A stretch of DNA of 64,000 nucleotides from Cinnamomum chago. Taxonomy: Eukaryota; Streptophyta; Magnoliopsida; Laurales; Lauraceae. The first letter of the stretch is position 1; each line of letters opens with the position of its first letter. The stretch covers positions 71,429,501-71,493,500 of the forward strand of contig CP142452.1 in assembly GCA_038049695.1 (NCBI GenBank). The letters are read 5' to 3'. The notes under the pieces are model-generated. The model saw only the letters and a program-made list of their open reading frames with translations, had not been told where the DNA came from and did not search any database. The position numbers and the translations under genes are program-made. Below, piece by piece: positions 1-12,300 of this stretch.

Positions 1-835
1 TTATAAGTCATGGTTAAGACTTGGATATTTCCGATGTGGTCTAACGGAGACTCATCGTTTGAAGCCCGTGGTTGACACGCTACGCCCCGTGGTTAAGAGT
101 ACCACCCGGACCAGGATCTCACATTCTCCCCCACTAGAAATAGAGTCGTCCTCGGCTCTAATATCAACTGTCACAGCCCCGCCCAACTTAGCATGAAATT
201 GTCCGCTTTGGCCCACGTGTACGTGCGAGGACTTCCTAGGAGGTCAACCATCCTAGTACTGCTCCCGCCCGAGCACGCTTAACTTTGGAGTTCTTACGAT
301 TTTCGGGGCCGCATGGTTTTAAAAAGCCCCATGCTAAGTTAATACGGGGTTTAAATTATAAGCTCATGGTCAGGACTTGGATATTTCCGATGCGGGCTAT
401 CGTAGACTCGCCGTTTGAAGCCCGTGATTGACACGCTACGCCTAGTTGTTAAGGGTACCGCCCGGACCAAGATCTCACATTCTCCTCCACTAGAAATAGA
501 GTCGTCCTCGGCTCTGATACCAACTGTCACAGCCCCGCCTAACTCAGCATGAAATTATCCGCTTTGGCCCACGTGCACCCGTGAGGACTTCCCAAGAGGT
601 CACTCATCCTAATACTGCTCCCGCCTGAGCACGCTTAACTTCGGAGTTCTTACGATTTCTGAGGACGTATGATTTTAAAAAGCCTCATGCTAAGTTAATA
701 CGGGGTTTGACTTATAAGCCCAAGGTCAGGACTTGGATATTTCTGATGTGGGCTAACGGAGACTTACCGTTTGAAGCCTGTGGTTGACACGCTACGCCCC
801 GTGGTTAAGGGTACCGCCCGGACCAAGTTCTCACA
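1..835 (-). mobile_element. TRIM-type LTR retrotransposon, tandem three-LTR array
   Basis: Three copies of a 311-bp LTR (the first cut by the window edge, 1-123; then 169-479 and 525-835) are separated by two internal domains of only 45 bp (124-168 and 480-524). Read on the minus strand, each LTR runs from TGTGAGA to GCTGTGACA. It is followed after 2 bp by TGGTATCAGAGCC (510-522), the usual primer-binding site for initiator-methionine tRNA, then by a purine-rich tract (CTAGTGGAGGAGAA) that abuts the next LTR. No coding capacity is visible. The primer site in the first internal domain is mutated. The outer TSD cannot be checked because the left end is outside the window. The related element at 56233-56605 shares the motif CCAAAGC(A/G)GACAAT. 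Confidence 0.85.
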
Positions 836-1383
836 GTAGCAAAGACTGAGAGAGGTAGGTGTACCTGGCGGTGGCGGACTCTTGGATGGAGGATGACGGG
901 CACAAATGATGGTGATTGGTGATGGTGGCTGCGTCTGGGAATTCTAAGCGAGAGAGACTGAGAGAAGTAGAGATGAGAGGGATCACTGATCAGGGATGGG
1001 TCTGCACTGCGTGTGTTGATGGAGGGTGATGATGATTGATGGGGGCCAATGAGTCATGGGGCTGCTGCTTGAGACGATGGGTGGGAGATGTTGGAAAAGG
1101 ATTTTGGAAAATGGGGAAAATGGCTCTTCTCTCCTCTTCTGGAAAAGGGTTTTGGAAAAGGGGGAAATGGGTTTTGGAAAAGAGAGACCGGGATAGATGG
1201 AGGGACAAAGGGGGAAATGGGTTTTGGAAAAGGGGCGTTGGATTGGGGTGGGGGTGGGGGGGGGGTGAGGGGAGGGGATGGACGTTAGGGCCTTGGGGGC
1301 CCATTTTAGTTATTTTAAAGGCTTTTCCAAAACAATACTTGTAAGAGAAGAATAGGCTCAAGTGCGAACGAAATTGGTGCCAT
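836..1383. other. No gene; G-rich simple sequence
   Basis: No credible gene is visible. The stretch 1088-1235 contains repeated TTTTGGAAAA(G)GGGGAAATGG-like blocks, followed by a G-run at about 1247-1266. The open frames on both strands are low-complexity by-products of this. Confidence 0.6.
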
Positions 1384-2169
1384 CGCAAATGAAATTGGCG
1401 CCTTATTTTGGTGACCAAATACTTTCGACTTCCATAACTTTTCCTTAATAGTGACGAATTATGTTCGTCACAAAAACAAATTATATTTTGTGACAAATAT
1501 TTTCGTCTCCAATGAGCTAAAATAATTCGCGCCAAAGCAAATGAAATTGGCGTCTTATTTTGGTGACGAAATATGTTCGTTGTCTATAACTTATCCTTAT
1601 TGGTGACGAATTACGTTCGTCGCAAAACAAATTATATTTTGTGATAAAAATTTTCGTCTCCAATGAGCTAAAATAATTCGCGCCCGCAAATGAAATTGGC
1701 ACCTTATTCTAGTGACGAAATATTTTCGTCTTCCATAACTTCTCCTTATTAGTGACGAATTAAGTTCGTCACAAAAACAAATTATATTTTGTGACAAAAA
1801 TGTTCGTCTCCAATGAGCTAAAATAATCCGCGCCAAAAGCAAATGAAATTGGCACCTTATTTTGGTGACGAAATATGTTCGTCTTCCATAACTTATCCTT
1901 ATTGGTGACGAATTACGTTCGTCGCAAAAAAAAATTATATTTTGTGATAACAATTTTCGTCTCTAATGAGCTAAAATAATTGGCGCCAACACAAAACAAG
2001 TTGGCGCCATATTTTTGTAGACGAAATTTTGTTTTCGTCTCCAATACTTTTGAAAAAAATGAAAATAGACGACAAAATTTATATTTCGTCCCCTTTGGGT
2101 GTTCTTTTAAGACAAAAAAAAAAAACTCGTCATCAGATTTCGTCACAACAACCTAAATTTCTTGTTGTG
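1384..2169. mobile_element. CACTA-like transposon end with subterminal repeats
   Basis: Four tandem units of about 150 bp start at 1385, 1537, 1686 and 1839. Each carries short palindromes built on GACGAA..TTCGTC. They run into a terminus that reads, on the minus strand from 2169, CACAACAAGAAATTTAGG, close to the CACTACAAGAAA ends of plant CACTA elements. Arrays of short inverted subterminal motifs are known in that superfamily. The 3 bp outside the end are ACT. The other terminus was not found, so this is probably one end of a larger or truncated element. The assignment is an inference. Confidence 0.55.
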
Positions 2170-4429
2170 ACTCTTGCACATGTTCAATTTCGCAGGACTA
2201 TACGACTAGTCTAAGATGATATGAACCTAAATCTAATGGCTGTAATCAATACTCTGATGATCAATGAACACAACAAAAAAAAATAATGGAAAAATGACTT
2301 AAAACGAAAAATATATGATCACCTAAAGATGCCTAGTTGAACTAGTTATGCTGCTGAAATTTAATCACAGGCTTTCCAACTACCCTTGTTTGTGCCTCTG
2401 GTTGACACAGTTCCTGAGGTTATTTTTTGCTGAAATTCTGGAGTTTCAAGGTCCTATTAATGTACTTTAAATCTGCTATTTTTTTTACCAAAACATTCAC
2501 GTTTACCTGTTTTTTAAATCGCGCACTTTTGTAACACAGTTGATTCTGCTGAAACTGTGCAGGATTTTTCACTATTCTCCTTCCAATTCTGAATTTAGTA
2601 TTTCTAATCAGTTAATAATCTTGTGATTTCAGCAACAAAAACCTGCTCTAATGCAATTTCTAAATATGAAGTATGCACAAAGACACTTTCCAACAATATA
2701 TTATATTATGCAACAAAAATAGTAAGTTTCTACTAAACATGTAAAGATGCAAGTTGGGTTTCTAAATCAAGAATTTGCAAGTAAACAAAATAATCAAGAA
2801 TTTGCAAGTAAAAAGAATAATCAGAATATTAACTTAAAATAAAAACAAAAGGGGTGGAAAAATAAAAAGCGAAAAAGATGTACCAAAAATTTAGAAACTA
2901 GACGATCCTACAAGTATTGGCAATGTGATAATGATGTCCATTCTTCTCAGAGTAGGAAAATTTATGCAAATGATTACTTGATGTCTCTCGACTTTTAATC
3001 ATTTTATTTTATTTTCAAAACCGTAGATCTAATCATGTGAAATATTGTCTCCAATCAAAACACATAAAAGAACTAAAAATAGAAAATTAAACCACTTACA
3101 TAAAGAATACGCAGAATCCATCCAAGTAGTGTCTTTATTCCTTGATCTTGAAGTATAAAAAAATTAAGATTCTTCTCTCTTCATTATTCTCTCAATCTAT
3201 GTCTAAAGAATTAGAATGGAGAAGAAGAAGAATGAGACTTAGAGAGAAAGGGTGGATGGGAGTGGAAAGGGAGAGAGAACTTCCAAGATTTTTCAACTAC
3301 AAGGCATGGACGTCCAACCCCTTTGGCTGGACCTTTTTTTATAATCTCTAATGTCCCTTTGTTTAGTAACACTCCTTTTCCATCTTGACTTGAACTCCAA
3401 GCAATCATCCTATCTTAGCAACTTTAATTGATTTCTTGCTAATGATAAAGTTTTGTAGTCCAATTCTTTCCATCTTTGGATTCCTCAAAAGATCTTTAAG
3501 ATTGCACATGAGAAGGATTCCAAAAAAAAAATAATAGATTGTGTGCCAAATTTGTGCTCCCATATGTGGGACATCCAAGGCTTGTGGACCCCACTAGTGG
3601 ACGTGCAACTTAGCTTGGATTCTCCTCTTGTTTCTTGATTTACTTTCCATCTTTGATATTTATCTCCTTCTTGGATTAGATTTCTTCTCCACAAGTTTGA
3701 CTCTTTTAAGCTTCTTTAGATCTTCTTTCCATTCTTGAACAAATCTCTTTCTTGAATTTGAATCACAATTTTTTTGCAACACAGAAAGAAGAATTTCTCA
3801 AAATCTTGGAAACTTGCATGCTAACAAAGTGGGGCTCCTCCTTGGGCGTGTAGTGTGGTCCCTACTCAATTGCTTTTCAATGCCCATTTCTTGTTTTCTC
3901 CTACAAATTGAAAGAGATAAATTTAATATTAATTATATGTAAGAAAATAATTATGAACCATGTATGGGACCCTACATGCCTAGTGACGCACCTAAATGAC
4001 CAACTTTTCAAAAATAGCACATGGTGCCAAAAATAGCAAGATATGCATTAATGAAACCAAAAGCCTACTTTTGGGGTGATAAATGAGATGAGAAAAACTT
4101 AATTTTACAAAAATGTGCACTTCAATTAATTTTGACCTATGTTGACCATGTTTCAAAAAATAACCCCAAATGCATGAAATCATGAAATTAAGTGGAATTT
4201 TATGCAATTAAACCTAATTAGATCCACAAATGCTAATGAAATGATGACCTAATGATCTAATTTTGTGGACTTATCACCTAGAGAAGTAAAATTCGTATTA
4301 TATCATTAATAGAAATATAACAATGACTTAAAATAAACATCTCAAAACCTTTTGACTTAAGTTGGGCTTGGGCCTAGATATTAATCCTGATTAGGAATTG
4401 AGGCAGACTTTGGCTTGAAACTTCATGCC
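2170..4429. other. Intergenic, no gene seen
   Basis: AT-rich sequence with no recognisable protein, RNA gene or bounded repeat. The short open frames here have no recognisable domain. Confidence 0.5.
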
Positions 4430-4960
4430 CAAGGGGTTGTCGAAAGCATGCCATGGCTTTAATTGAAGAGCAATTTGGGTATTTTAAAAAAAATTAAGGA
4501 AAAAAGTCACCGGAATCTTTAAATGGTCATATGTCCTTAGTTGAGAAATTACTAGAAGACTTAGTCTAAAATTTGAGAAGTTGAAACCTGCGTCCTTTTT
4601 TGAAATAAGGCAAAACTTAAGGCCTTATTTAAAATTCTTCCATTGATAATTGGGTGTGAACCAGGTCTAGGAAGAAAGTATCAAAGAAGAAAACCCACCT
4701 CTGATATCTCTAACCCTTATTCTAGGTTGGGAGAGCCGAGAGCGAGAAAGAACCTAAGGGACCCTAAAGGGATTTTGGGTATTTTGAGGAAAGTAGATAA
4801 ACGAAAGTCACCCATAAACTCATACTGTAACTTAAAATCCTGATTCGAAATTTTAATAGAAAACTTAACCCCTGCTTCAAAAAGTGAGGCTTTTCTTTGT
4901 TCTGATTTGAAAATTGTGCAAAACTTGAACCCTATCTTGAAATTTCCCCATCTTTTATTT
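4430..4960. mobile_element. Decayed Mutator-like MITE remnants
   Basis: Positions about 4470-4640 match the right half of the Mutator-like MITE family bounded at 13539-14040 and 45352-45857: loss-of-spacing copies of ..TATTTTAAAAAAAATT, GTCCTTAGTTGAGAAATT, CCTTTTTTGAAATAAGGC and AGGCCTTATTTAAAATTC. A weaker echo follows at about 4765-4960. The left half and any TSD are not recognisable. Confidence 0.5.
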
Positions 4961-5075
4961 TATTTGCCATGAATGTTGATCAATGGGCTCCAGCTCGTTT
5001 TACATATTTATAGAAGACTATGCAAGGTTGGGGATGGGTTAGACTTGTGTCTAAACGACATGCATTTTATTTTAG

Positions 5076-5220
5076 CACCGAGTCGTTCCTCCTATCATTT
5101 GAATTTGTGACCAATTGGTTTTGAAATCATATTAAATTTTTTTAACAAACCATTCTTATCAAAATCTCAAGATATTAGTAGAGATAACTTAAATATTTTT
5201 TAATACTTGCTCAAAGCTCT
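5076..5220 (-). mobile_element. Remnant of the second TRIM family
   Basis: The sequence follows the order of the TRIM at 33746-34080: GAGTCGTTCCTCCTATCATTTG (internal), CCAATTGGTTTTGAAATCAT (primer-binding region, mutated), then AACCATTCTTATCAAAATCTC..TTAGTAGAG (LTR). It is strongly diverged and lacks the second LTR. Confidence 0.55.
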
Positions 5221-6127
5221 AAAAGGTGAGATGACAAGATTTGGAAAAATAAAAAGAAAAGTCAACACACGCCAGATTGCTAAAGAAAACCGGGAAAGTT
5301 TCACAGCCATAATAAGTGGAGTCCGGACTCTAATGAGTGATGTTACGTCTTTATGGGCCTCCCATATACCTTATTTATAAGTTGTTTGGGACTTCACAAT
5401 TTATGATTCAATCAACGCGTATCCTTGTCTAAAGTATCCAAAGCTTAATTGGAATGACTGGCACCTTTGGATTGATAATGTTTTAGAAACATATGAACAT
5501 ACTGACCAGAATTTTAATAATTCATTTTGCACTGTTTTCATGGTAAAATAGATGCGGAAGAAGCAAGGTCTTAGCTTGTTTGTGCAATGAGAAAATTGTG
5601 TCATCCATAGATTCATGTTTCCACAGGAGGAGTCCTGCATTCTTACCCTTCTCATAGGATATTGAAATTCTTCCTATCTAGGAAAATAATTTATTTTCTT
5701 TCTTTTATGCAAGAAACATGTAATTATACTAAATAATGAAATAGGGGGCTACTCGGGAAATGAGAACAGTTTCCCTCTCTCTTGATGAATCCTCTTGACA
5801 CATATTTGCACCCTAAAGAAGCGAGGGATGAAAGAGACAAAGCCGAGATAAAAACACAACCTATACTCTCTTATAGTTAGATTCTAGGGTGAATAATGGT
5901 TGGATATTCATTTTTCCCTACTCGGGAGATCATTTGATGCCACTTTGAGGACCTTTATGTATGTTTCTGTAATCTTGTCCACTTCAATAGGAATAGAATT
6001 CCAAGCATATATTCCTAGCAATTGTTTACCATACAAACAAATGGAAATTCTATGAAGCTTTATAATAGAGAAACAACAAAGATTTTAATCACATATTTCA
6101 TAAAACATTAATGAGTCTCGTAACCTA
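5221..6127. other. Intergenic, no gene seen
   Basis: No recognisable gene or bounded element. The 84-codon minus-strand open frame at 5401-5655 has no family resemblance I can identify. Confidence 0.45.
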
Positions 6128-6370
6128 AAAACGTGGCATGTTTGTTTGCATTAAAATACATAGAAATTCAATATATATATATATATATATATATCTTTTT
6201 TAAAGCGGTTATAAATGAAGATAAAAGATGAATTTCCAAAAAATGAGTATCAATTAACATAATCTTATATAAAAATAGAATCAAAGGAACATGGGAAATA
6301 AATACCTAGCATTTGGTCTTCGATCATTTTTAACCAGTAGTTGAAAAAAAAAATCTTATATACCAAATTC
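6128..6370. repeat. Dispersed repeat, copy 1, with (AT)n at 6171-6194
   Basis: GGCATGTTTGTTTGCATTAAAATA and the following 200 bp are shared with a copy at 37731-37960. The shared part includes a CATTTGGTC/TTCGATCATTTTTAACC-like inner region. An AT dinucleotide run at 6171-6194 interrupts this copy. The class is unknown. Confidence 0.5.
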
Positions 6371-8872
6371 CTATGCATATGCAAACATACAGGCCTTGAG
6401 ATTTTTTAGAAAAAAGTGGGAATGCTTAATTAAAAGCAATCTTTTTTAGCAGGTACATAATAGATGAAGAGTTTAAAACTGAAAGTATGACATCTGCCGA
6501 CTGCTGATATCCATGGTGCCTGGTATTTTAAACCTTTTTTTAAGAAGAAAAGTTTACACACATGGGTGACGATTTGTGCAGTTTTAGAATTGCTTCTTCT
6601 TGCTTCAACTATTAATAATATGCAGTTTTGTTGTAAGGTTTAGTACGGTTAAATATCACCTGCAAATTTTGGTTTAGATCCTCCATGACCAATATCCCTC
6701 AGGCTTCAACGACCCAACTAAAATGTAGATGAAGTTGAGGGCCTCATAGGGAGAGAGAAGGGTGAGATCTACTAGGGGTACTCTTATGGATATTGTAGAT
6801 GAAGTTTCACTCCCAAGTGACTTACTAAAATCATGGCCATTTTATTTAATCTATTTTTTAACTTACTAAAATCAGTCTTTTAACTTTTCTTGTAAAAACT
6901 TTCTGCCAGATTCAGATGGGAAGAAACTTCACCCGCCAAAAAAAACCTCCAAGCCTCTATGTACAGAAACATGAATTCCAACATATCGACCTTAGTTGAT
7001 TGATGACCATGTAAATAATGGGGGCAGATATTTTATCAGTTTTATTGATTATTTCATTTTAAGAAAGTGTGACGCTTTGATATATATATATATATATATA
7101 TATTAATTATTTTATTATTATTATATAAGTGATTGTATTTTAATTAAATATGCGATTAGTTTAATTGGAGACCACGTTAGGCTTAGGTTTGGTGAGTTAG
7201 GTTTGTTGGATAGGTGTCTTGACCCATAGTTAATCTGGGCCCAATTTAGTGGGTATAATTTTTTTTTAACAAAAACTCTAATTCTTTTTTTAATTCAAAC
7301 TCCTATATTTTTTAGAACTCAAACTCTATATTCTTTATAATCTAAGTTAGACTACAACTCTTATTCTTATTTTCTATTTATACCTTTTATTTTCACACAG
7401 AACTCTCTCTCTTCCAAGTTTTCTCTGGGTCTCTCATCCCTTCATTTATTTATTTTTGTTTCCAAAACATGTACAGGCATATGCACAGAACCCGATTATT
7501 GTTAGGTTATTGTCAAAACGTCACAGAAAGTTCAGGTGAAGTTATTGTTAGGTTATGGACGTTTGCGTTAGGATAATCCTACAATAGTACTATGTGGATT
7601 TCTTTTTTTATTTCTTTAATTTTTCTTTTGGCACAAGAGAGAAATCTTGTATCCGTACCTCCCCTGTAGAAAGTCAACATCATATATATGTTGTACATAA
7701 AATAAAAATAATTTATCTCTCTATATATAACAGAATCCCCTCTCTCGCTAATTCACATTTACTCTCTCATCATTTCCCTTGAGGCCCTAACCATTGCACT
7801 TGGAAGCAATTTGACAGAAATTGGACCCATCGGCCCGTCGTAGACACAACCAATGCCCTATTATAGACATCCGAATTGTTTGGGCATTGTAATGTGTTTC
7901 GATTTGGCCAAAGTTAATAAATTGTTGCAACTAACTCGTTTGTTTAAAATGCTTAAAATTGTTAATGAGAAATTAAACAATAATCACAATACCAATAACA
8001 GCAACAATTTAAAAAAAAATGCAACAGTATCAACAAAGGTATGTAAGGAAGTATGCATTTCGTTCATATTCGTAGTTCGTAGTGGAAACACCATCAGTGA
8101 GCATGGGCAGAAATAGATTAAAGGGTCAGAAAATTTACATAATGACTAATGATCAATAAAGTTTTCATCCCCATCTAAGTTGTGAATAGTTTGAAATAAA
8201 TAAGCACCAATAGTATTGCACCAACCCATGATCAATGATTTAGAAAAAAAAAAAAAAAACCATGATCAATGATACAAGGTTGAGAAGATGATGATGATGA
8301 TGATTCTCTTTATGGATTTGCCTGTACAATCCCCAATGGAAAGGTTTAATCACAAATTGTTGTCTAAAAGTAAGTCACCATGACAATTATATCATTCCCA
8401 CTTGGTCTAACGAATAAGCAGTAAATGAACCCAAATTTATTACATGAACTAGAGAACAACTGGCAGAATGACAACTTGACATTTTTATTTGCCTAACATC
8501 TCAATGTCTAAACAAGATCATTAAATCCTTGCCGCTTTCGTTCTCCACCAAATCCTAAGTTCAGTTCTGCTGACATAACCCAGCACCAGATTTTTCTTGT
8601 TGCAACCTAACTTTCCATCACATGGACGGCCAAGATCAATGATCTGTGGGCCCCACTTAAGAATCAAGACCATAAAGCCTCTCCCGAGCTAGCTAACAAA
8701 GTAGTCCATTCCCTCAAACCAAGCAAAGTTGGCAGCAGTAGTCATCTCTTTCCTTACATTACCACTCCATGCACACCTTTCACTCCACACCTACGTAATG
8801 CAAGTTATCCCCCTTTAAATTCAATCCAACCCAAGAATAACAATTCCATTCATCACACCCACAACACTTTCC
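6371..8872. other. Intergenic; (AT)n at 7079-7104
   Basis: No gene is recognised. There is an AT dinucleotide run at 7079-7104, an A-run at 8240-8257 and GATGAT triplets at 8286-8304. The last 60 bases before 8873 are the presumed 5' leader of the DMP gene. A TTTAAAT at about 8814-8820 could be its TATA element, but this is weak. Confidence 0.4.
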
Positions 8873-9568
8873 ATGGCCGAACCATCAACACTAGATGCCA
8901 GATTGAGCCAACTCGACTCGGATACGATCCAGGTCCCACCACCACCTCTAGCCATGGTTCGCCCACCGAACCGTGGCGGTTCTATTGTGCTGAACAAGGC
9001 TCTAGCAAGTGCAGCGACATTGGTTAAGCTCATCCCCAGCAGCACCATCTTCGCCTTCCACACTCTCTCACCATCCTTCTCTAACAGCGGCCTCTGCTAC
9101 ACATCCAACAAGTACCTCACCGCGCTGCTCATCGTGCTGTGCTCCATCTCCTGCGGCTTCTTCGCCTTCACTGACACCATCACTGGCAGCAACGGCAAAG
9201 TCTACTATGGCGTTGCCACCATCAAAGGTATCTATGTCTTCAACAATTACTGCAGTTGCAATGGTGGGCGCGGAGATAATGATGATGGTGGTGATGATGA
9301 TGATGATGGATTGAAGGATTTGAAGAGGTATCGAATACGTTGGATGGATTACATTCATGCCATATTTTCTCTTATGGTGTTCATGACCATAGCATTTGGT
9401 GATCCAGAGGTGATGAAATGCTTCTACCCCAACGCGGGGCCTGACCAGAAGAGCCTGCTGGTGAATCTGAGGCTGGGGGCCGTGTTCTTCTCAAGTGTGG
9501 TGTTTCTCATCTTCCCCACTTCGCGCAAGGGGATTGGGTATTTGGACATGGCTCCTCCGCAACCATAA
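8873..9568 (+). CDS. DMP (DUF679) family membrane protein
   Basis: Single-exon gene for 231 residues, typical of the intron-poor DMP family. These plant-specific four-helix endomembrane proteins are linked to senescence, membrane remodelling and, in one subgroup, gamete fusion. Hydrophobic segments lie near residues 47-67, 82-100, 160-177 and 200-215. Family signatures are visible: the FTD block after helix 2 (99-101), GK.YYG.AT.KG.YVF (108-123), YRIR..D.IHA (153-163), CFYP (183-186) and the terminal FPTSRKGIGY (214-223). It resembles the common DMP2-7 type more than the DMP8/9 haploid-induction type, but this is judged by eye. An unusual acidic run (residues 136-146), encoded by GAT/GGT triplets, expands the loop before helix 3. 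The start is the ATG in CCATGG at 8873; upstream sequence shows no longer candidate. Confidence 0.93.
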   Translation: MAEPSTLDARLSQLDSDTIQVPPPPLAMVRPPNRGGSIVLNKALASAATLVKLIPSSTIFAFHTLSPSFSNSGLCYTSNKYLTALLIVLCSISCGFFAFTDTITGSNGKVYYGVATIKGIYVFNNYCSCNGGRGDNDDGGDDDDDGLKDLKRYRIRWMDYIHAIFSLMVFMTIAFGDPEVMKCFYPNAGPDQKSLLVNLRLGAVFFSSVVFLIFPTSRKGIGYLDMAPPQP

Positions 9569-10222
9569 ATTTGTGCATGGTTGTCACAAAGTTTATGCGA
9601 AGATTATGTTCAATATATAGTTATGTATATATGTTTTTTATGTATCTTTGTGGGGCCAATATGAAGAACCATAGGAGGAAGAATGGGGATGGTTGGTGAA
9701 TGTCAGTAATAAGGATCATATATGGATAATTTTGTTGTGGGTGACTCACAAGGGATGATGGTTCTATTCATGTTGAAGGTGGGGTTCAAGTTGTTGACCA
9801 TAATGTTTTGTTTATGATATTGAATGGATTGACTAATTAAGTCATAATAAGAGTTGGTTTTGTACCTGGTAGGAATGTATGAGCTAGGGCCAATGTTCAA
9901 TACATGTCCAGGCCTGCTAGAAAATGTTATGTCAGTTAGGATACTCGGCTTAGGTCTGATTTTCAGTTTTGAGGCATGAGTGGTATTAAGGACGAACTGG
10001 GGCCTAATGTAATTGTAGGTACATACTTAATTATAAATATAGATAGTTATTTCTATCCGCTCGTACTTGTCTTGTTCAATACCAAACCTCCCCCATGATG
10101 GATTTATGACTTGCAATTCCAGACTCATTCCATATGACAAAATATCGCGATACACCCATTTTCTTCTATATCATGATACACCGCTTTGTAATCCCAGACT
10201 CACCCAATTACAGGCTCAAGAT
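9569..10222. other. 3' flank of the DMP gene, no further gene
   Basis: AT-rich sequence containing the presumed 3' untranslated region of the DMP gene. No canonical AATAAA is obvious within 100 bp of the stop. Nothing else is recognised. Confidence 0.4.
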
Positions 10223-10900
10223 TGTTGGAGAATATTGTAAGAGTAAGAAGGATGAGAGATATGTATTAGGACAAGATTAGAGTGGATAAGGATGATGTTG
10301 TTAAAGATTTTCTCATCTCATTTAAATTGAGATTGAGTTTCAATGATGAAAACTATGGTGATTTATTCTCTTAAATAGCATTAGTAAAATTCTTTATGAT
10401 ATCAAATTTGATATCTTCTCCAAATTACATGATAAAAGCTTTTGAAAGAAATTCAAATTGCACAATAAAAGCCTTTGAAAGGAATTGTGACAAATCTGAT
10501 CTAGTGGGCCACTAGCACTACCAGACTTAAAATGAGTGGGCTACGACAGTGATGGATTTATATACAAACAGAAGAAGATCACCAAGAAAATATGATGATC
10601 GATTATACAAGATATTTATTATTTTTTTCGGAGATTAAAGGATTTAAGATTTTTGTTAAAATGATCTTGTTATTTCTTTACAATCACAGCCTTCAATGAA
10701 AGTCCCATGTGATTGAGGGGTGATGTTAATAGATTGTTAGAGAATATCGTAATATTAAGAATGCAAGAGATCTTATTAGAATAAGATTAGAGTGGATGAG
10801 GATTGGGTTGTTGAAGATTTTCTTCTCTCATTTTATGTATATACAGTGGTTTATTATCTCAGTGTAGCACTCTTAAAAGTCTTTAAGGTTGTGTTTGATG
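10223..10900 (+). mobile_element. Degenerate small LTR element
   Basis: Two related direct repeats start TGTTGGAGAATATTG (10223) and TGTTAGAGAATATCG (10735). They share AGATTAGAGTGGAT(A/G)AGGAT and later TTATTCTC/TTATCTC blocks over about 160 bp. After the first repeat comes TGATATCAAA, a worn version of the TGGTATCAGA primer-binding site. Before the second is GATTGAGGGGTGATGTTAATAGA, which fits a polypurine tract. The interior has no coding potential. This looks like an old TRIM or truncated LTR element. The LTR 3' ends and TSD are not clear. Confidence 0.5.
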
Positions 10901-11689
10901 CTAGAATTCTTTTCGTTTAACTACTAAATTAAAACAATTTTATAAAATTGAGTAAATTAGCGAAAGGTCCCTAAAGTGGAATGTATCCAGTCTCTGGTCC
11001 AAGCAAATTCTATTTAAGTGCTCTAGTCCACTCAGCTAGACAATTTGTAGCCAGAGGTCCACACGATCACATATTTCAAGACTAATTTGTCCTTTCAACC
11101 GTCTTAGGCATAAAATTTTGAAATTTAAAATTTCAAATCTTCCCTCCTCCCTCCTTCCTAAATCCTCTCGACCTTCACTCCTCCCTCCTTCCTAAACAAA
11201 ATGGTATCAGAGAAGAGATTGGTTCTGATCTCGGGGGCCACACAAATCACAAAGAAGAGAAGGGATCGTCTCCTAGTTCCGAATCGGTTTGCAAGAGAAA
11301 ATTTGGTTGACAGATTCTATGCAGGAGAAGAAGGTTCTTGTTGTGACCGGAAGTCTAATCTGCCGCAGCCTGCGTGGTTGGAGAAGAAGAAGAGCCCGGA
11401 CGTAGGCCAGAGCTAGGATCTGTTTCTACTGAAGAAGAAGACTAGAGATGAGAGGATTCTTGGGTCTACCGGATTGCTCGTCGCCGAGGAAGAAGACTCC
11501 TGCCGTCGCCGTCTGAAGATTTCAAAGAAGCCCCATCTGCTTCTGCCGCGCCCTGCCGTGGCCAAAAGAGAAAGAGCACTGGTTTTGGTTCTAATTCTAG
11601 AACCAGAACGTGAAGAGGACAACCCAGTTCTCTGGGCCTTTTGTTCCAAGTCTAGGTGGGGTCAAGTCAGGCTAACACAGCCCACGCAA
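10901..11689. other. Unassigned; GC-rich exon-like patch 11200-11650
   Basis: A GC-rich, codon-like patch (11200-11650) sits in AT-rich surroundings. No family is recognised in any frame; the open frames on both strands overlap and look low-complexity (Arg/Ser/Lys-rich). The first codons ATGGTATCAGAG also match a retrotransposon primer-binding site, possibly by chance. A 13-bp inverted match GCGAAAGGTCCCT (10960-10972) and its complement (12431-12443) bracket this patch and the repeat that follows. Confidence 0.35.
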
Positions 11690-12300
11690 ATTTATCTCTT
11701 TTGTCAAATTTATCTAAGTTTTTGTCAAACTTATTTGTCTTCTATCATATTTCTCTGTGTTTTTGGAAATTTTATCTGATTTTTTATCTAACCTTTTTAG
11801 CAAATATATTTACGTTTTTTGAAATCTATTTGCGTTTTTTAATTTTATTTGTGTTTTTTTTAATTTATTTGTGTCTTTTCAAATTTATTTATGTTTTTTT
11901 TAAATAAATTTAACTTATTTTTGGAAAAAATACTTGAGTTTTGGAAAAAATTTCAGAAATTTGGAAAATTGATTTATCTTAGTTTGGTAGATGTGTTGCG
12001 TTTTTTAATTTTATTTGCGTATTTTGAAATTCATTTTTTTCTTTTGAAATTTATTTACATTTTTTTAATTTTCTTTGGATCCTTTGAGATTTATTTGAGC
12101 CTTTTGAAATTTATTTAAATTTTCTGAAATTTATTTGGATCTTTTGAAACTTATTTGTATCTTTTTAAATTTATCAGCGTTCTTTTGAAATTTATTATTT
12201 TTTTAATTTATTGCGTTTTTTGAAAGTATTGCATTTTTCGAAATTTATTTACATTATTTTGAAATTTATTTATGTGTTTTTAAAATTTATTTGAAAATCT
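11690..12300. repeat. Degenerate T-rich minisatellite, about 24-bp period
   Basis: Many imperfect copies of TTTTGAAATTTATTTG(C/T)(A/G)T follow each other with roughly 24-bp spacing. The long hydrophobic Phe/Leu-rich open frames read through it are artefacts of the composition. Confidence 0.7.

Noticed and set aside
1597..1953. 118-codon minus-strand frame with internal repeats
   Set aside because: It is the translation of the 150-bp subterminal repeat array, not a repeat protein.
11201..11416. 71-codon frame beginning ATGGTATCAGAG as a small gene
   Set aside because: No family match and overlapping open frames on both strands; kept only as an unassigned GC-rich patch.
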